A DNA stretch of 26,831 bases from CAZQIO01 sp964593405 (GTDB lineage: Bacteria > Patescibacteriota > Minisyncoccia > Minisyncoccales > GBS-2), in contig CAZQIO010000007.1 in assembly GCA_964593405.1 (NCBI GenBank), forward strand, positions 1 to 26,831. The letters are read 5' to 3'. This document shows positions 7,394 to 15,441 of the stretch, piece by piece (within the stretch, counting starts at the first letter, position 1; the number at the start of each line of letters is the position of its first letter). The notes under the pieces were generated by a model. It worked only from the letters and a program-made list of their open reading frames with translations. It made no database searches and was not told the origin of the DNA. The position numbers and the translations under genes are program-made.

Positions 7394-8910
7394 TTTTTTC
7401 TGAACTTTTCAACGGTTTGAAATTCTAAATATTTTCCAAACAGTAAACGTGTCTGAGCATCTAAAGCTGGTAAGGAACCAAAAACAGTTAAGGTTAAGGG
7501 AAGCAAAACCCACTGAAGCAAAATTGAAATTTTCTTTATTTTAGGAAAAGATTTTGGCATTGGTGGCAAAAGCAAAAAAGAAATTGTAGCGCAAACCACC
7601 ATTCCGCTCATTGCCAAAATCATTAAGTTTCTGGTAAGAATTGGAAGGTTGTAGCTCAAAAGAGTAACTTTGAACTTTTCTCCTCCAAGAATTATCGGTA
7701 GCCATCCCAAAATAAAAATTAAAATGGAGGCTACCGCCCAAGACCAAAAACCTTCAACGATCACAAAAGCGTGCTTTATTTTTTCTCTAAGAGGAATTTT
7801 TTTGTTTTTCAAAAAACCAAAAAGCAAATAAGGAATGTTTTCGACACCAAAAGCCCATCTCCTCTGTTGGCGATACTGGCTAATTATTGTGGATATTAAA
7901 TTTTTCCCTAAAACTGCATCCATTGAAACAGGATAGAAAAGGGGGATGGCTTTAAATTGGCCGTTAGTTTTTAAAAATATTTTCCAAAAAATACGAGAGT
8001 CGTCGGAAACAACATTTTTTGGATAACCAACTTCAAGCAAGGTTGCCAGAGGGAGAGAATGAGAAGAATAGGAAACTAACTGTTCTGGCCTTTCTTGTTG
8101 GATCATCTGCCAAAAAGTGTTTGAAGTAGCGACCACCCTCGAAAAAGATGGAGCTTCCCAAACATTGTTGTTGTAAACTGGGATTGGCTGGAAACAAAAA
8201 TTTAAATTTTTGTTTAGCTTCAGAAAGTAAAAGGTTACAATTGAAAAATAGTCTGGGTAAGGTTTAGTGTCTGCGTCAAATATTGTTGCTATTGTATTTT
8301 TGAAATCTATTTTTAATTTTTGAAGTTCTGGCTTTATAACATTTAAGGCATAATTAACGTTAGCTCCCTTTGCCGGAATTTCACCAGGTAAATTTTTTGG
8401 ATGAAAGGTCACAAAAAACTTGAAAAAATCGTTTTGAAACTTTTCTTTCATTTTTTTGGCAATTTTTTTTGCCCTTTCTCCTCCCCTTTCTTCTGCGGCC
8501 AAAACTAAAATCATTTTCTCTTTTGGATAATTTGAGTTTTTAATAGAAAGGACCGATTCCTCTATTACTCTTTCTTCTTCTTTAAAAAACGGTAAAATCA
8601 CTAAGTGATAAACTTTTTCAAAATCGGGTAAGTTTTTTGCCAAGTTTAGCCAATCTTGCTTTAAATTTCTTTTCATTTTTGAGAAAGAAGAAATTTGGAA
8701 AACAGAAAAGTAACAAATCCTCAAAAACCAGTAAAAGTCAAAGAGAATAATAAAAATGGCTATGATTTTTGGTGAAAACCAGCTCAAAAAAATTGCAAAA
8801 AAAAGAGTTGCCCAAGACAAAAAGCCCGGCAAAATTTCAAAAACCCTATAAATTAGCCTTTCTTTTTTTTCTTTTAGATCGCTAGCCCGAGCAACCTCAA
8901 TGTAGTCCAT
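7390..8910 (-). CDS. Processive-type family 2 glycosyltransferase, membrane-bound
   Basis: A 506-aa enzyme resembling cellulose/hyaluronan-synthase-like GT2 proteins. Two N-terminal membrane helices (about 31-70) precede a cytosolic GT-A domain. That domain has VYHLVILPFFKEE at its start, DAD at 212-214 for nucleotide-sugar and metal binding, SDD at 302-304 as the probable catalytic-base region, and QQRRW at 348-352 (the QxxRW signature). At least four C-terminal membrane helices follow. The product, polymer or glycolipid, cannot be read from sequence. The frame is open into tRNA-Glu up to 8970, but the ATG at 8910 is the first start outside the tRNA and lies only 2 nt from its 3' end. There is no Shine-Dalgarno. 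It is followed by the PrsW-type gene with a 4-nt overlap. Confidence 0.85.
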   Translation of the reverse strand: MDYIEVARASDLKEKKERLIYRVFEILPGFLSWATLFFAIFLSWFSPKIIAIFIILFDFYWFLRICYFSVFQISSFSKMKRNLKQDWLNLAKNLPDFEKVYHLVILPFFKEEERVIEESVLSIKNSNYPKEKMILVLAAEERGGERAKKIAKKMKEKFQNDFFKFFVTFHPKNLPGEIPAKGANVNYALNVIKPELQKLKIDFKNTIATIFDADTKPYPDYFSIVTFYFLKLNKNLNFCFQPIPVYNNNVWEAPSFSRVVATSNTFWQMIQQERPEQLVSYSSHSLPLATLLEVGYPKNVVSDDSRIFWKIFLKTNGQFKAIPLFYPVSMDAVLGKNLISTIISQYRQQRRWAFGVENIPYLLFGFLKNKKIPLREKIKHAFVIVEGFWSWAVASILIFILGWLPIILGGEKFKVTLLSYNLPILTRNLMILAMSGMVVCATISFLLLPPMPKSFPKIKKISILLQWVLLPLTLTVFGSLPALDAQTRLLFGKYLEFQTVEKFRKK

Positions 8911-8912
8911 TG

Positions 8913-8984
8913 TGGCCCCGAGGGGAATCGAACCCCTGTTTTCAGATTGAAAGCCTGACGTCCTGGCCACTAGACGACGGGGCC
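8913..8984 (-). tRNA. tRNA-Glu (anticodon UUC)
   Basis: Seventy-two nucleotides with acceptor GGCCCCG/CGGGGCC, D-arm GTC..GAC, anticodon loop CTTTCAA (UUC), variable loop AAAC and T-arm AGGGG-TTCGATT-CCCCT. Discriminator A is at 8913. CCA is not encoded. The glycosyltransferase ATG lies two bases beyond the 3' end. Confidence 0.96.
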
Positions 8985-8994
8985 ATAGTCGCCT

Positions 8995-9126
8995 ACGCAG
9001 GGCCTGATTAAATCAGCCGCCCTGCTTGGTTTCCCAGGGGAAAAACAAGGTTTTCCCCTCTGACGCTCGGATTTCCCTGCCCCACTTAGAAATCCTCGCT
9101 GTACCTTTCCTAAAAGGAATTTTTTT
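8995..9126. ncRNA. Candidate structured RNA, strand unresolved, family not recognised
   Basis: This stretch between tRNA-Glu (minus) and tsaD (plus) has no credible ORF and is more G+C-rich than its surroundings. It contains three well-formed inverted repeats. The first is GCAGGGC/GCCCTGC (8997-9003 with 9019-9025) enclosing CTGAT/ATCAG. The second is a perfect 9-bp stem AGGGGAAAA/TTTTCCCCT (9036-9044 with 9051-9059). The third is GGATTTC/GAAATCC (9069-9075 with 9089-9095). On the plus strand they end in a hairpin and T-run. On the minus strand they would be the leader of the tRNA-Glu transcript. I do not see the diagnostic motifs of RNase P RNA, tmRNA or SRP RNA; 6S RNA cannot be excluded by eye. 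Confidence 0.4.
9107..9126 (+). terminator. Possible intrinsic terminator of the candidate RNA
   Basis: TTCCT/AGGAA (9107-9111 with 9115-9119) has a three-base loop and is followed by seven T (9120-9126). The stem is short, so strength is doubtful. No plus-strand gene lies immediately upstream, so if real it would end a plus-strand non-coding transcript. Confidence 0.35.
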
Positions 9127-9149
9127 GCTTAATACGGTCTCAAAAAAAA

Positions 9150-9177
9150 ATTTAATCGAAAAATTGAAAAAAATCAA
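9150..9177 (-). promoter_or_regulatory. Possible minus-strand promoter for tRNA-Glu operon
   Basis: Read on the minus strand: TTGATT (9177-9172), a 16-nt spacer and TTAAAT (9155-9150). Transcription would begin near 9143, run through the hairpin-rich region and enter tRNA-Glu, the glycosyltransferase, the PrsW-type gene and hsp20. It overlaps the plus-strand tsaD promoter. Confidence 0.35.
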
Positions 9178-9192
9178 GTAAAAATCTAAAAT
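9164..9192 (+). promoter_or_regulatory. Promoter for tsaD, apparently leaderless
   Basis: TTGAAA (9164-9169), a 17-nt spacer and TAAAAT (9187-9192). Only six bases separate the -10 box from the tsaD ATG at 9199, so transcription would start at or next to the start codon. Confidence 0.6.
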
Positions 9193-9198
9193 GAAAAA

Positions 9199-10236
9199 AT
9201 GATCATTGTTGGAATTGATACATCTTGCGATGACACTTGCGTTTCTGTTTTAAAAATTGAAGGAAAAAATTTAAAGATTTTGTCAAACGTTGTTTCTTCC
9301 CAAGTAAAACTCCACGCAAAATATGGTGGTGTTTTTCCAACTTTGGCAAAAAGGGAGCATCAAAAAAATTTGCCGATCGTTTTTGAGAAAGCTCTCAAAA
9401 TTGCAAAAAATCCAAAAATCGATTTGATTTCTGTTACTATCGGGCCAGGTCTTGAACCTTGTCTTTGGCAGGGAGTAAATTTTGCAAAAGATTTGGCAAA
9501 AAAGTTAAATTTAGCAATCGTTCCCGCAAACCATATTGAAGCTCATGTTTTTTCCAGTTTTTTGTCTCCTTCAAAATTTAAAATTTTGAATCAAAAAATT
9601 TTTCCGACAATTTCCCTTGTTGTCTCTGGAGGGCACACTGAATTGATCTTGGTGGAAAACATCAAAAAATACAAAATTTTGGGTCAAACAAGAGATGATG
9701 CTGCCGGAGAATGTCTTGATAAAGTAGCCAGGCTTTTGGGACTTGGATATCCAGGGGGGCCGGCAATAGAAAAATATTCAAAATACAAAATAAAAGAATT
9801 AAAATACAAAATAAGATTGCCCCGACCAATGATAAATCAAAAAAATTATGATTTTTCCTTTGCTGGTTTGAAAACTGCAGTTTTGTACGATTTTTTAAAG
9901 AGGCCAAAGAAAGAGAGAAATTCAAGGCAGTACAAAATTGAAATGGCAAAAAAAGTCCAAGAAGCAGTAGTTGAAGTTTTGGTTGAAAAAACCTTCAGAG
10001 CAATTGAAAATTTCAAAGCGAAATCTCTTTTTTTGGGAGGAGGAGTGGTTGCAAATTTTTATTTGAGAAAAAAATTCAAAGAAAAAGCAAAAAACAAAAA
10101 CATAAATTACTTTTTACCAGAAATTAAATTTTGCACTGACAATGGAGCGATGGTAGCTTTAGTTGGTTTTTTGCAAAGAGAGAAAGCAACCAAAAATTAT
10201 GATAAAATAGAAGCTGAGGCAAATTTAGAAATTTAA
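9199..10236 (+). CDS. tsaD: tRNA N6-adenosine threonylcarbamoyltransferase TsaD
   Basis: TsaD transfers the threonylcarbamoyl group from threonylcarbamoyl-AMP to A37 of tRNAs that read ANN codons, working with TsaB and TsaE. The protein is 345 aa, normal length. Family marks are GIDTSCDDT at the N-terminus, the metal-binding NHIEAH (H112, H116), VSGGHTEL (142-149), DDAAGECLDKVARLLGLGYPGGP, FSFAGLKTAV and FCTDNGAMVA, whose Asp completes the metal site. TsaB and TsaE are not in the window. A 13-nt direct repeat (9781-9793 and 9802-9814) codes for a small lysine/tyrosine-rich insertion just after GGPAIEKY, a likely surface loop. valS begins 3 nt after the stop, giving a two-gene tRNA-function operon. 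The start is fixed by the conserved MIIVGIDTS and the adjacent promoter. Confidence 0.96.
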   Translation: MIIVGIDTSCDDTCVSVLKIEGKNLKILSNVVSSQVKLHAKYGGVFPTLAKREHQKNLPIVFEKALKIAKNPKIDLISVTIGPGLEPCLWQGVNFAKDLAKKLNLAIVPANHIEAHVFSSFLSPSKFKILNQKIFPTISLVVSGGHTELILVENIKKYKILGQTRDDAAGECLDKVARLLGLGYPGGPAIEKYSKYKIKELKYKIRLPRPMINQKNYDFSFAGLKTAVLYDFLKRPKKERNSRQYKIEMAKKVQEAVVEVLVEKTFRAIENFKAKSLFLGGGVVANFYLRKKFKEKAKNKNINYFLPEIKFCTDNGAMVALVGFLQREKATKNYDKIEAEANLEI

Positions 10237-10239
10237 AAC

Positions 10240-12309
10240 ATGGAGAAAGTTTACGATCCAAAAAAAGTTGAAGAAAAAATTTATAAATTTTGGGAAAAAA
10301 CTGGATTTTTCAATCCAGACAAACTTCCTGGAAAGAGAAAGAGAAAATTTGTAATTGCTCTTCCTCCTCCAAACGTCACAGGTTCTTTGCACATGGGCCA
10401 TGCCTTGAATGCTACTGTTCAAGATATCTTAATTAGATTAAAAAGACTTCAAGGTTTCAAAACTCTTTGGATTCCAGGAACAGACCATGCTGGAATTGCC
10501 ACCCAGTATGTGGTCGAGAAGGAGTTGAAAAAAGAGGGAAAGACAAGGTTTGATTTAGGCAAAGAAAAATTCATCGAAAGAGTTTGGGAATGGGTAAAAA
10601 AGTACGGAGATATTATTTTGACTCAATACAAAAAGTTGGGAGCTTCTTTGGATTGGTCAAGGAAAAGGTTCACTTTGGACAAAGAATACACAGAAGCCGT
10701 CAACTTTGCCTTTTTGTATTATTTCAAAAAAGGATTGATTTACAAAGGAAAAAGATTGGTAAGTTGGTGCAAAAGATGCCAAACTTCTCTTTCTGATTTG
10801 GAAATTGAATACAAAAAAGAAAAGGGAAAACTTTATTACATAAAATACCCTTTGAAAACAGAAGTTGGAGGGAAAAAATTCATTGTCGTTGCCACAACAA
10901 GGCCAGAGACAATGCTGGGAGATGCGGCAGTGGCAGTCAATCCAAAAGACAAAAGATACAAAAATTTTGTAGGGCAAATTGCTATTTTGCCAATTACAAA
11001 CAGAGAAATACCGATAATTTCTGATTCTTTGGTCGATCCTGAATTTGGAACTGGAGCAGTTAAAATAACACCAGCTCACGATTTTTCTGATTATGAAATT
11101 TCCCTGAGGCACAATTTACCGGTAATTCAAGTAATAGGAGAGGACGGAAAAATGACAAAGCAAGTTCCTCTTGAATATCAAGGTTTGAGTGTTTTTGAGG
11201 CAAGGGAAAAAATAATTGAAGATCTCAAAGAAAATTCTTTTTTGGAAAAAATTGAAGACTATGAAATTTATCTTCCCAGTTGCTATCGCTGCCATGAAAT
11301 TTTGGAAATATTGCCTTCTGAGCAGTGGTTTTTAAAAATGGAAAGTTTGGCAAAGAAAGCAATAGAAGCTGTTAAAAAAGGAAAAGTGAAAATTTTGCCA
11401 AAAAGATTTGAAAAAATTTACTTTGATTGGTTAAAAAATGTCAAGGATTGGTGTGTGTCAAGGCAAATTTGGTGGGGGCACAAAATCCCAATTGAGGGAG
11501 AGGAATCGGTTTTGGATACTTGGTTTTCTTCTGCCCTTTGGCCATTTGCTGCTTTGGGCTGGCCAAAAAAGACAAAAGATTTGAAAAGATTTTTCCCAAC
11601 CGATGTTTTGTCTACTGCCAGAGACATCATCAATTTGTGGGTTGCCAGAATGATCTTTTCTTCGATTGAGTTTTTGAAAAAAGAACCTTTCAAGATTGTT
11701 TTTGTCCATCCAACGGTTTTAACAAAAGAAGGAAAAAGAATGTCAAAAACTTTGGGAACTGGAATTGACCCAATGGTCCTGATTGAAAAATACGGAGCGG
11801 ATGCGACAAGGTTTGGTCTGGCCTGGCAGATAAAAACTGGCCAAGACATTAGGTTTGACGAAACTCAAATTTTGGCAGGCAAAAAATTTTGCAACAAAAT
11901 TTGGAATGCGGCAAGGTTTGTTTTAATGAACACTCAGCAAGGAAAATTTAGTTTGGTAATAAAAAGCGAAAAATTGGAAAAGGAGGATAAAGAAATTTTG
12001 AGACAACTAAAAGAGACGACAAAAAAGATTGAAAAGTTTTTGGAAAAATTTGAATTTGGAAAGGCAATCGAAACAATCTATCACTTTTTCTGGCACAAAT
12101 TTTGCGACAAATACATAGAATCTTCAAAGAAAAAACTGGAAGACAGAAAACAAAGGAAAAAAACTCAAGAGATTTTGCTCTATGTTTTAAAAAACTCTTT
12201 AGTTTTGCTCCATCCTTTCATGCCCTTTATCACAGAAGAAATCTATCAAAAACTGCCAATCAAAAACAAAAAAACCTCAATAATGGTAGAAAACTGGCCC
12301 AAAGTTTAA
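10240..12309 (+). CDS. valS: Valine--tRNA ligase, short form
   Basis: A class I aminoacyl-tRNA synthetase that charges tRNA-Val. Its 689 aa are well below the roughly 880-950 of typical bacterial enzymes. The Rossmann core begins with PPPNVTGSLHMGHAL (HIGH signature HMGH at 51-54). The CP1 editing domain has TTRPETMLGDAAVAVNP and GTGAVKITPAHD. The second signature is RMSKT at 500-504 (KMSKS class), preceded by DVLDTWFSSALWPF-type and WVARMI elements. The helical anticodon-binding domain ends at FITEEIYQKLPIKN. The protein stops shortly after this, so the C-terminal coiled-coil tRNA arm is absent. The segment between WGHKIPI and DTWFSS is also cut to a few residues, removing the Cys-rich insertion common in ValRS. 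The frame is intact, so this is a compact enzyme rather than a broken gene. Confidence 0.95.
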   Translation: MEKVYDPKKVEEKIYKFWEKTGFFNPDKLPGKRKRKFVIALPPPNVTGSLHMGHALNATVQDILIRLKRLQGFKTLWIPGTDHAGIATQYVVEKELKKEGKTRFDLGKEKFIERVWEWVKKYGDIILTQYKKLGASLDWSRKRFTLDKEYTEAVNFAFLYYFKKGLIYKGKRLVSWCKRCQTSLSDLEIEYKKEKGKLYYIKYPLKTEVGGKKFIVVATTRPETMLGDAAVAVNPKDKRYKNFVGQIAILPITNREIPIISDSLVDPEFGTGAVKITPAHDFSDYEISLRHNLPVIQVIGEDGKMTKQVPLEYQGLSVFEAREKIIEDLKENSFLEKIEDYEIYLPSCYRCHEILEILPSEQWFLKMESLAKKAIEAVKKGKVKILPKRFEKIYFDWLKNVKDWCVSRQIWWGHKIPIEGEESVLDTWFSSALWPFAALGWPKKTKDLKRFFPTDVLSTARDIINLWVARMIFSSIEFLKKEPFKIVFVHPTVLTKEGKRMSKTLGTGIDPMVLIEKYGADATRFGLAWQIKTGQDIRFDETQILAGKKFCNKIWNAARFVLMNTQQGKFSLVIKSEKLEKEDKEILRQLKETTKKIEKFLEKFEFGKAIETIYHFFWHKFCDKYIESSKKKLEDRKQRKKTQEILLYVLKNSLVLLHPFMPFITEEIYQKLPIKNKKTSIMVENWPKV

Positions 12310-12332
12310 CAATTCTAATCCAAATGATTAAC

Positions 12333-12372
12333 TTATCAACTTATTTCAGCCATGGCTTTAATAAGTTGATAA
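12333..12372. repeat. 13-bp perfect inverted repeat between valS and recG
   Basis: TTATCAACTTATT (12333-12345) and its exact reverse complement (12360-12372) flank a 14-nt centre containing the palindrome AGCCATGGCT (12348-12357). It lies between the convergent ends of valS and recG, so a bidirectional terminator is the simplest reading. The following T tract is weak (TTTCTT), leaving a protein-binding palindrome or RNA-stabilising hairpin possible. Confidence 0.7.
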
Positions 12373-12407
12373 TTTCTTAGGGGAATTTGAAAGTGGGGTC
12401 CGGGGGT

Positions 12408-14506
12408 TTATTCAAGATGCACTTCTTTCTCAAATTCTTTCAATTTTTCTCTGAGTAGAGGATAATTTTTTAGTTGAGGGTCTTTTGCCAAAATTTCCTT
12501 TGCTGCTTCTCTTGTTTTTTCAACCAAAAAAATGTCAGTTATTGCTCCCATTGCCAAATCTGGCAGTCCCCATTGCCTTTTTCCAAAAATTTCTCCGGGT
12601 CCCCGAATTTCCAAATCCTTTTGAGCCAATTCAAAACCGTCTTCGCATTTCATTAAGGCTTCCAACCTCTGGGCTGTTTTTTTTGACGGAGATTGGGTAA
12701 ACAAAAAACAAAAAGCCTGATATTTGCTCCTTCCCACTCTTCCTCTCAATTGATGAAGTTGAGCCAAACCAAACCTTTCTGCTCCTTCAATAACCATTAT
12801 CGTTGCATTAGGAACATCAATCCCCACTTCAACGACCGAAGTTGAGACCAAAATATCAATTTTCCCTTCTTTGAAATCTTTCATTATTTTTTCTTTCTCT
12901 CTTGTTTTCATTCTTCCGTGGAGCATTGAAACTCTCAAATCGGGAAAAATTTTTTTTGATAATTTTTCATATTCTTTCTTTACCGCCTTAATTTCTGCCA
13001 AAGTTTCCAAATTTTCCCTTGGCTCAATTCTTGGGCAAATGAAAAAAACTTGTCTTCCCTTTTTAACTTGCTTTCTGATGAATTCAAAAACCTTTTGCCT
13101 TTCAAGGGGTGAGACGGCTTTTGTTATTACTTTTCTTCTCCCTTTTGGCATTTCATCTAAGATTGACAAATCCAAATCTCCATAAATTGTCAGGGCCAAA
13201 GTCCTTGGAATTGGGGTTGCGCTCATTGAGAGAAGGTGCGGGAAAAATCCAGATTGCTTTGCCAACTTTGCCCTTTGTTCTACTCCAAACCTGTGTTGCT
13301 CATCGATTATTGCCAGGGCCAAATTTTTAAATTTTACATTTTCTTGAATTAAAGAATGAGTGCCGATTAAAATATCAACTTTACCTTTTTCTACCAATTG
13401 AAGCATTTCCTTTTTTGAAACTCTTTTTTCTATCGGGGAAAAAATTCTACAATCTCCATGAGTTAAAAGCCCAATTTTCAAATCAAAATCTTTCAGAAAA
13501 TTCAAAAAAGAATCAAAATGTTGTTTTGCCAAAATTTCAGTTGGGGCCATAAAAGCAACTTGATAGCCTGCTTTTGCAACCTGGAGGGCTGCGGCCATTG
13601 CGCAAATTGTCTTTCCAGATCCAACATCTCCTTGCAAAAGCCTGTTCATTGGCCTTCCTTTTTCCAAATCCTTTAAAATTTGCCAAATTGCTTTTTTTTG
13701 AGCTCCGGTTAATTGAAAGGGCAATTTTTCAACAAAACTTTTGATCAACTCAATATTCATTGGAATTTGCGGTGCCTTTTGCGATTTAATTTTCATTTTT
13801 TCTTTTAGCATTCTCAGTTGGAGCAAAAATAGTTCTTCAAAGGCAAACCTTTCTCTTGCCCTTTTTGCCAATTTTAAAGAATCTGGAAAATGAACTTGCC
13901 AGATTGCTGTTTTTNNNNNNNNNNTTTTCTAATTTCAGGAGGCAAAATATCTTCAATCTTTTTGCTAAATTTTTTCAAAAGAGGCCTCAAAATCCATCTT
14001 AACCATCTTGAAGATAGCCCTTCTGTTTCAGGATAAACAGGAACGATTCTTCCTGTGTGAATTAATTCTTTTTCTGGAGAAATTTTTTCAAAAACTGGAT
14101 TTTGGAGATAAATTTCTGGCAAATTTTTTTTGCTTTCTCTGCCAAAGGCAATTTTTCCCGTCAAACAAACAAACTCTCCACTTTTTAAAACTTCAATCAA
14201 ATAGGGTTGATTAAACCAAATAACTTTAATCGGAGCGGTTTCATCTTCGACGATTGCCTGAGTCAAAATCATTCTCTTTTTCCAGGTCGTTGTGTTCTCA
14301 ATAGCAACGATTTTCCCTCTAACGCAAACTTTTTGGCCAATTTTTGTTTTAGCTTCTTTGATCGAAATTAAATCGGAAAAATCTTCGTAGCGATGGGGAA
14401 AATGGAAAAGGAGATCTTTTATTGTATCAATGCCCAGCTTTTTTAATTTTTTTTGATAGGCAGGAGAAATTTTTTTTATTTTTTCAATCGGATCTGAAAG
14501 TTTCAT
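12408..14506 (-). CDS. recG: ATP-dependent DNA helicase RecG, split by an assembly gap
   Basis: RecG remodels stalled replication forks and Holliday junctions. The N-terminal part (14506 down to the gap) has LGIDTIKDLLFHFPHRYEDFSD and the OB-fold wedge domain. The helicase part after the gap has GDVGSGKT (Walker A, near 13,610), MAPTEILAKQH, DEQHRFGVEQR (near 13,290), SATPIPRTLAL, STSVVEVGIDVPNATIMVIEGAERFGLAQLHQLRGRVGR and the C-terminal GPGEIFGKRQWGLPDL. The ten N at 13915-13924 change the reading frame: before the gap the frame ends at EIRK; after it the correct frame resumes as TAIWQVHFPDSLKLAKRARERF. The real gap is therefore not ten bases, and judging from RecG spacing only a handful of residues are missing. 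The ATG at 14506 begins MKLSDPIEKIKKI. The gene follows the nucleotidyltransferase-GNAT gene by about 30 nt. Confidence 0.93.
13915..13924. other. Assembly gap (10 N) inside recG
   Basis: Ten unknown bases. The flanking coding frames do not match across them, so the run is a placeholder of arbitrary length. Confidence 0.98.
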
Positions 14507-14536
14507 TATTTCATTCTAATCTTTTAAAACTACAAG

Positions 14537-15319
14537 TTAAAGCTTTTTGATCATTAAAATTTCTCTTGAAAACTTTCCCTCCTTTTTTGATTTTTTTGAG
14601 ACTTTAGCTACTTTTTTGAAACCAAATTTTTGAAAAAAATCTTGAGAGATTTTGTCTTTTGGAGAAAGAAAAACGCGCAAGATTTTTAATTTCAATTCTT
14701 TTTTTGCCCTTTTTAAAGCTTCTCTCAACAACCTTTTACCCAAACCGATCCCCCGATATTCTTTTTTAATTGAAATTTTTAATTCTCCAACTTCATTTTC
14801 TGCTCTCAGAAAGCAAATTCCGACAGTCTTTTTTTCATCTTTGACAACCAAAAATACCCCCTTTTTGCTTTTTTTTGGAAAAATTTTTAAGCCTTCAACA
14901 AACTTTTTGATTATTTGAATATCTCGCAAATCTTTTTTCCTTTTCATTTTTTTCTTGCAAAAGATTAGATCTCGCAAAGAAACAAATTTTATTCCAAAAA
15001 AGACATCTGCCTCTTTTTTTGCTTTTTTGAAATTCAAATATGGAGGAGAAACTCCCAATTCAAACCTTCCTATTTTGATTGTTCTTCCGTTGTTGGCCAG
15101 CGCTTTTGGATTTTCTTTGAGATATTCTCTATATTTTTTAAGTAATTTTTTGTAAAAAGAAGCTTCAACGATCACATCCAAATCATTCATTTCTCTCAGT
15201 CCCCGAATTCCCAGTACTCCAGAACCATAAATTAAAAACCTGCCTTTTGGCAAGTTAAATTTTTTCAATTGTTTTATTAACTCTCTTGTCTCTCTAATAA
15301 TTTTTTCTCTTTTTTTCAT
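14537..15319 (-). CDS. Nucleotidyltransferase-like domain fused to GNAT acetyltransferase domain
   Basis: A 260-aa two-domain protein. Residues 1-145 resemble a minimal nucleotidyltransferase fold: LIYGSGVLGIRGL (29-41) followed by the acidic pair in NDLDVIV (D46, D48), and a C-terminal basic helix KMKRKKDLRDIQII (124-137). Residues 150-260 look like a GNAT acetyltransferase: VGELKISIKKEYRG, then the acetyl-CoA loop RGIGLGKRLL (189-198), then LSPKDKISQDFFQKFGFKKV. The first domain is of the kind seen in small uncharacterised proteins; whether it transfers a nucleotide is unknown. Neither substrate can be named. The ATG at 15319 lies 18 nt after tRNA-Lys, with no Shine-Dalgarno, and recG follows on the same strand. 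An aminoglycoside-modifying role would be guesswork. Confidence 0.75.
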   Translation of the reverse strand: MKKREKIIRETRELIKQLKKFNLPKGRFLIYGSGVLGIRGLREMNDLDVIVEASFYKKLLKKYREYLKENPKALANNGRTIKIGRFELGVSPPYLNFKKAKKEADVFFGIKFVSLRDLIFCKKKMKRKKDLRDIQIIKKFVEGLKIFPKKSKKGVFLVVKDEKKTVGICFLRAENEVGELKISIKKEYRGIGLGKRLLREALKRAKKELKLKILRVFLSPKDKISQDFFQKFGFKKVAKVSKKSKKEGKFSREILMIKKL

Positions 15320-15337
15320 TTCTAAAATATAAAAAAG

Positions 15338-15410
15338 TGCCCCCGGCAGGATTCGAACCTGCGACCTTGCGCTTAAGAGGCGCCTGCTCTACCAACTGAG
15401 CTACGGGGGC
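15338..15410 (-). tRNA. tRNA-Lys (anticodon CUU)
   Basis: Seventy-three nucleotides with acceptor GCCCCCG/CGGGGGC, D-arm GCTCAGTTGGTAGAGC, anticodon loop CTCTTAA (CUU) and T-arm GCAGG-TTCGAAT-CCTGC. Discriminator A is at 15338. The outer anticodon-stem pair 27-43 is a G-A mismatch. CCA is not encoded. It lies 31 nt downstream of tRNA-Arg. Confidence 0.95.
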
Positions 15411-15441
15411 AAATTTTAAATTTAAATTTTTCTTTTTATTT

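Noticed and set aside
8911..8970. N-terminal extension of the GT2 gene to 8970
   Set aside because: The extra residues are the antisense-frame reading of tRNA-Glu itself.
9781..9814. 13-nt direct repeat in tsaD as a mobile or CRISPR-like repeat
   Set aside because: There are only two copies, in frame, coding for a small loop; it looks like a local slippage duplication.
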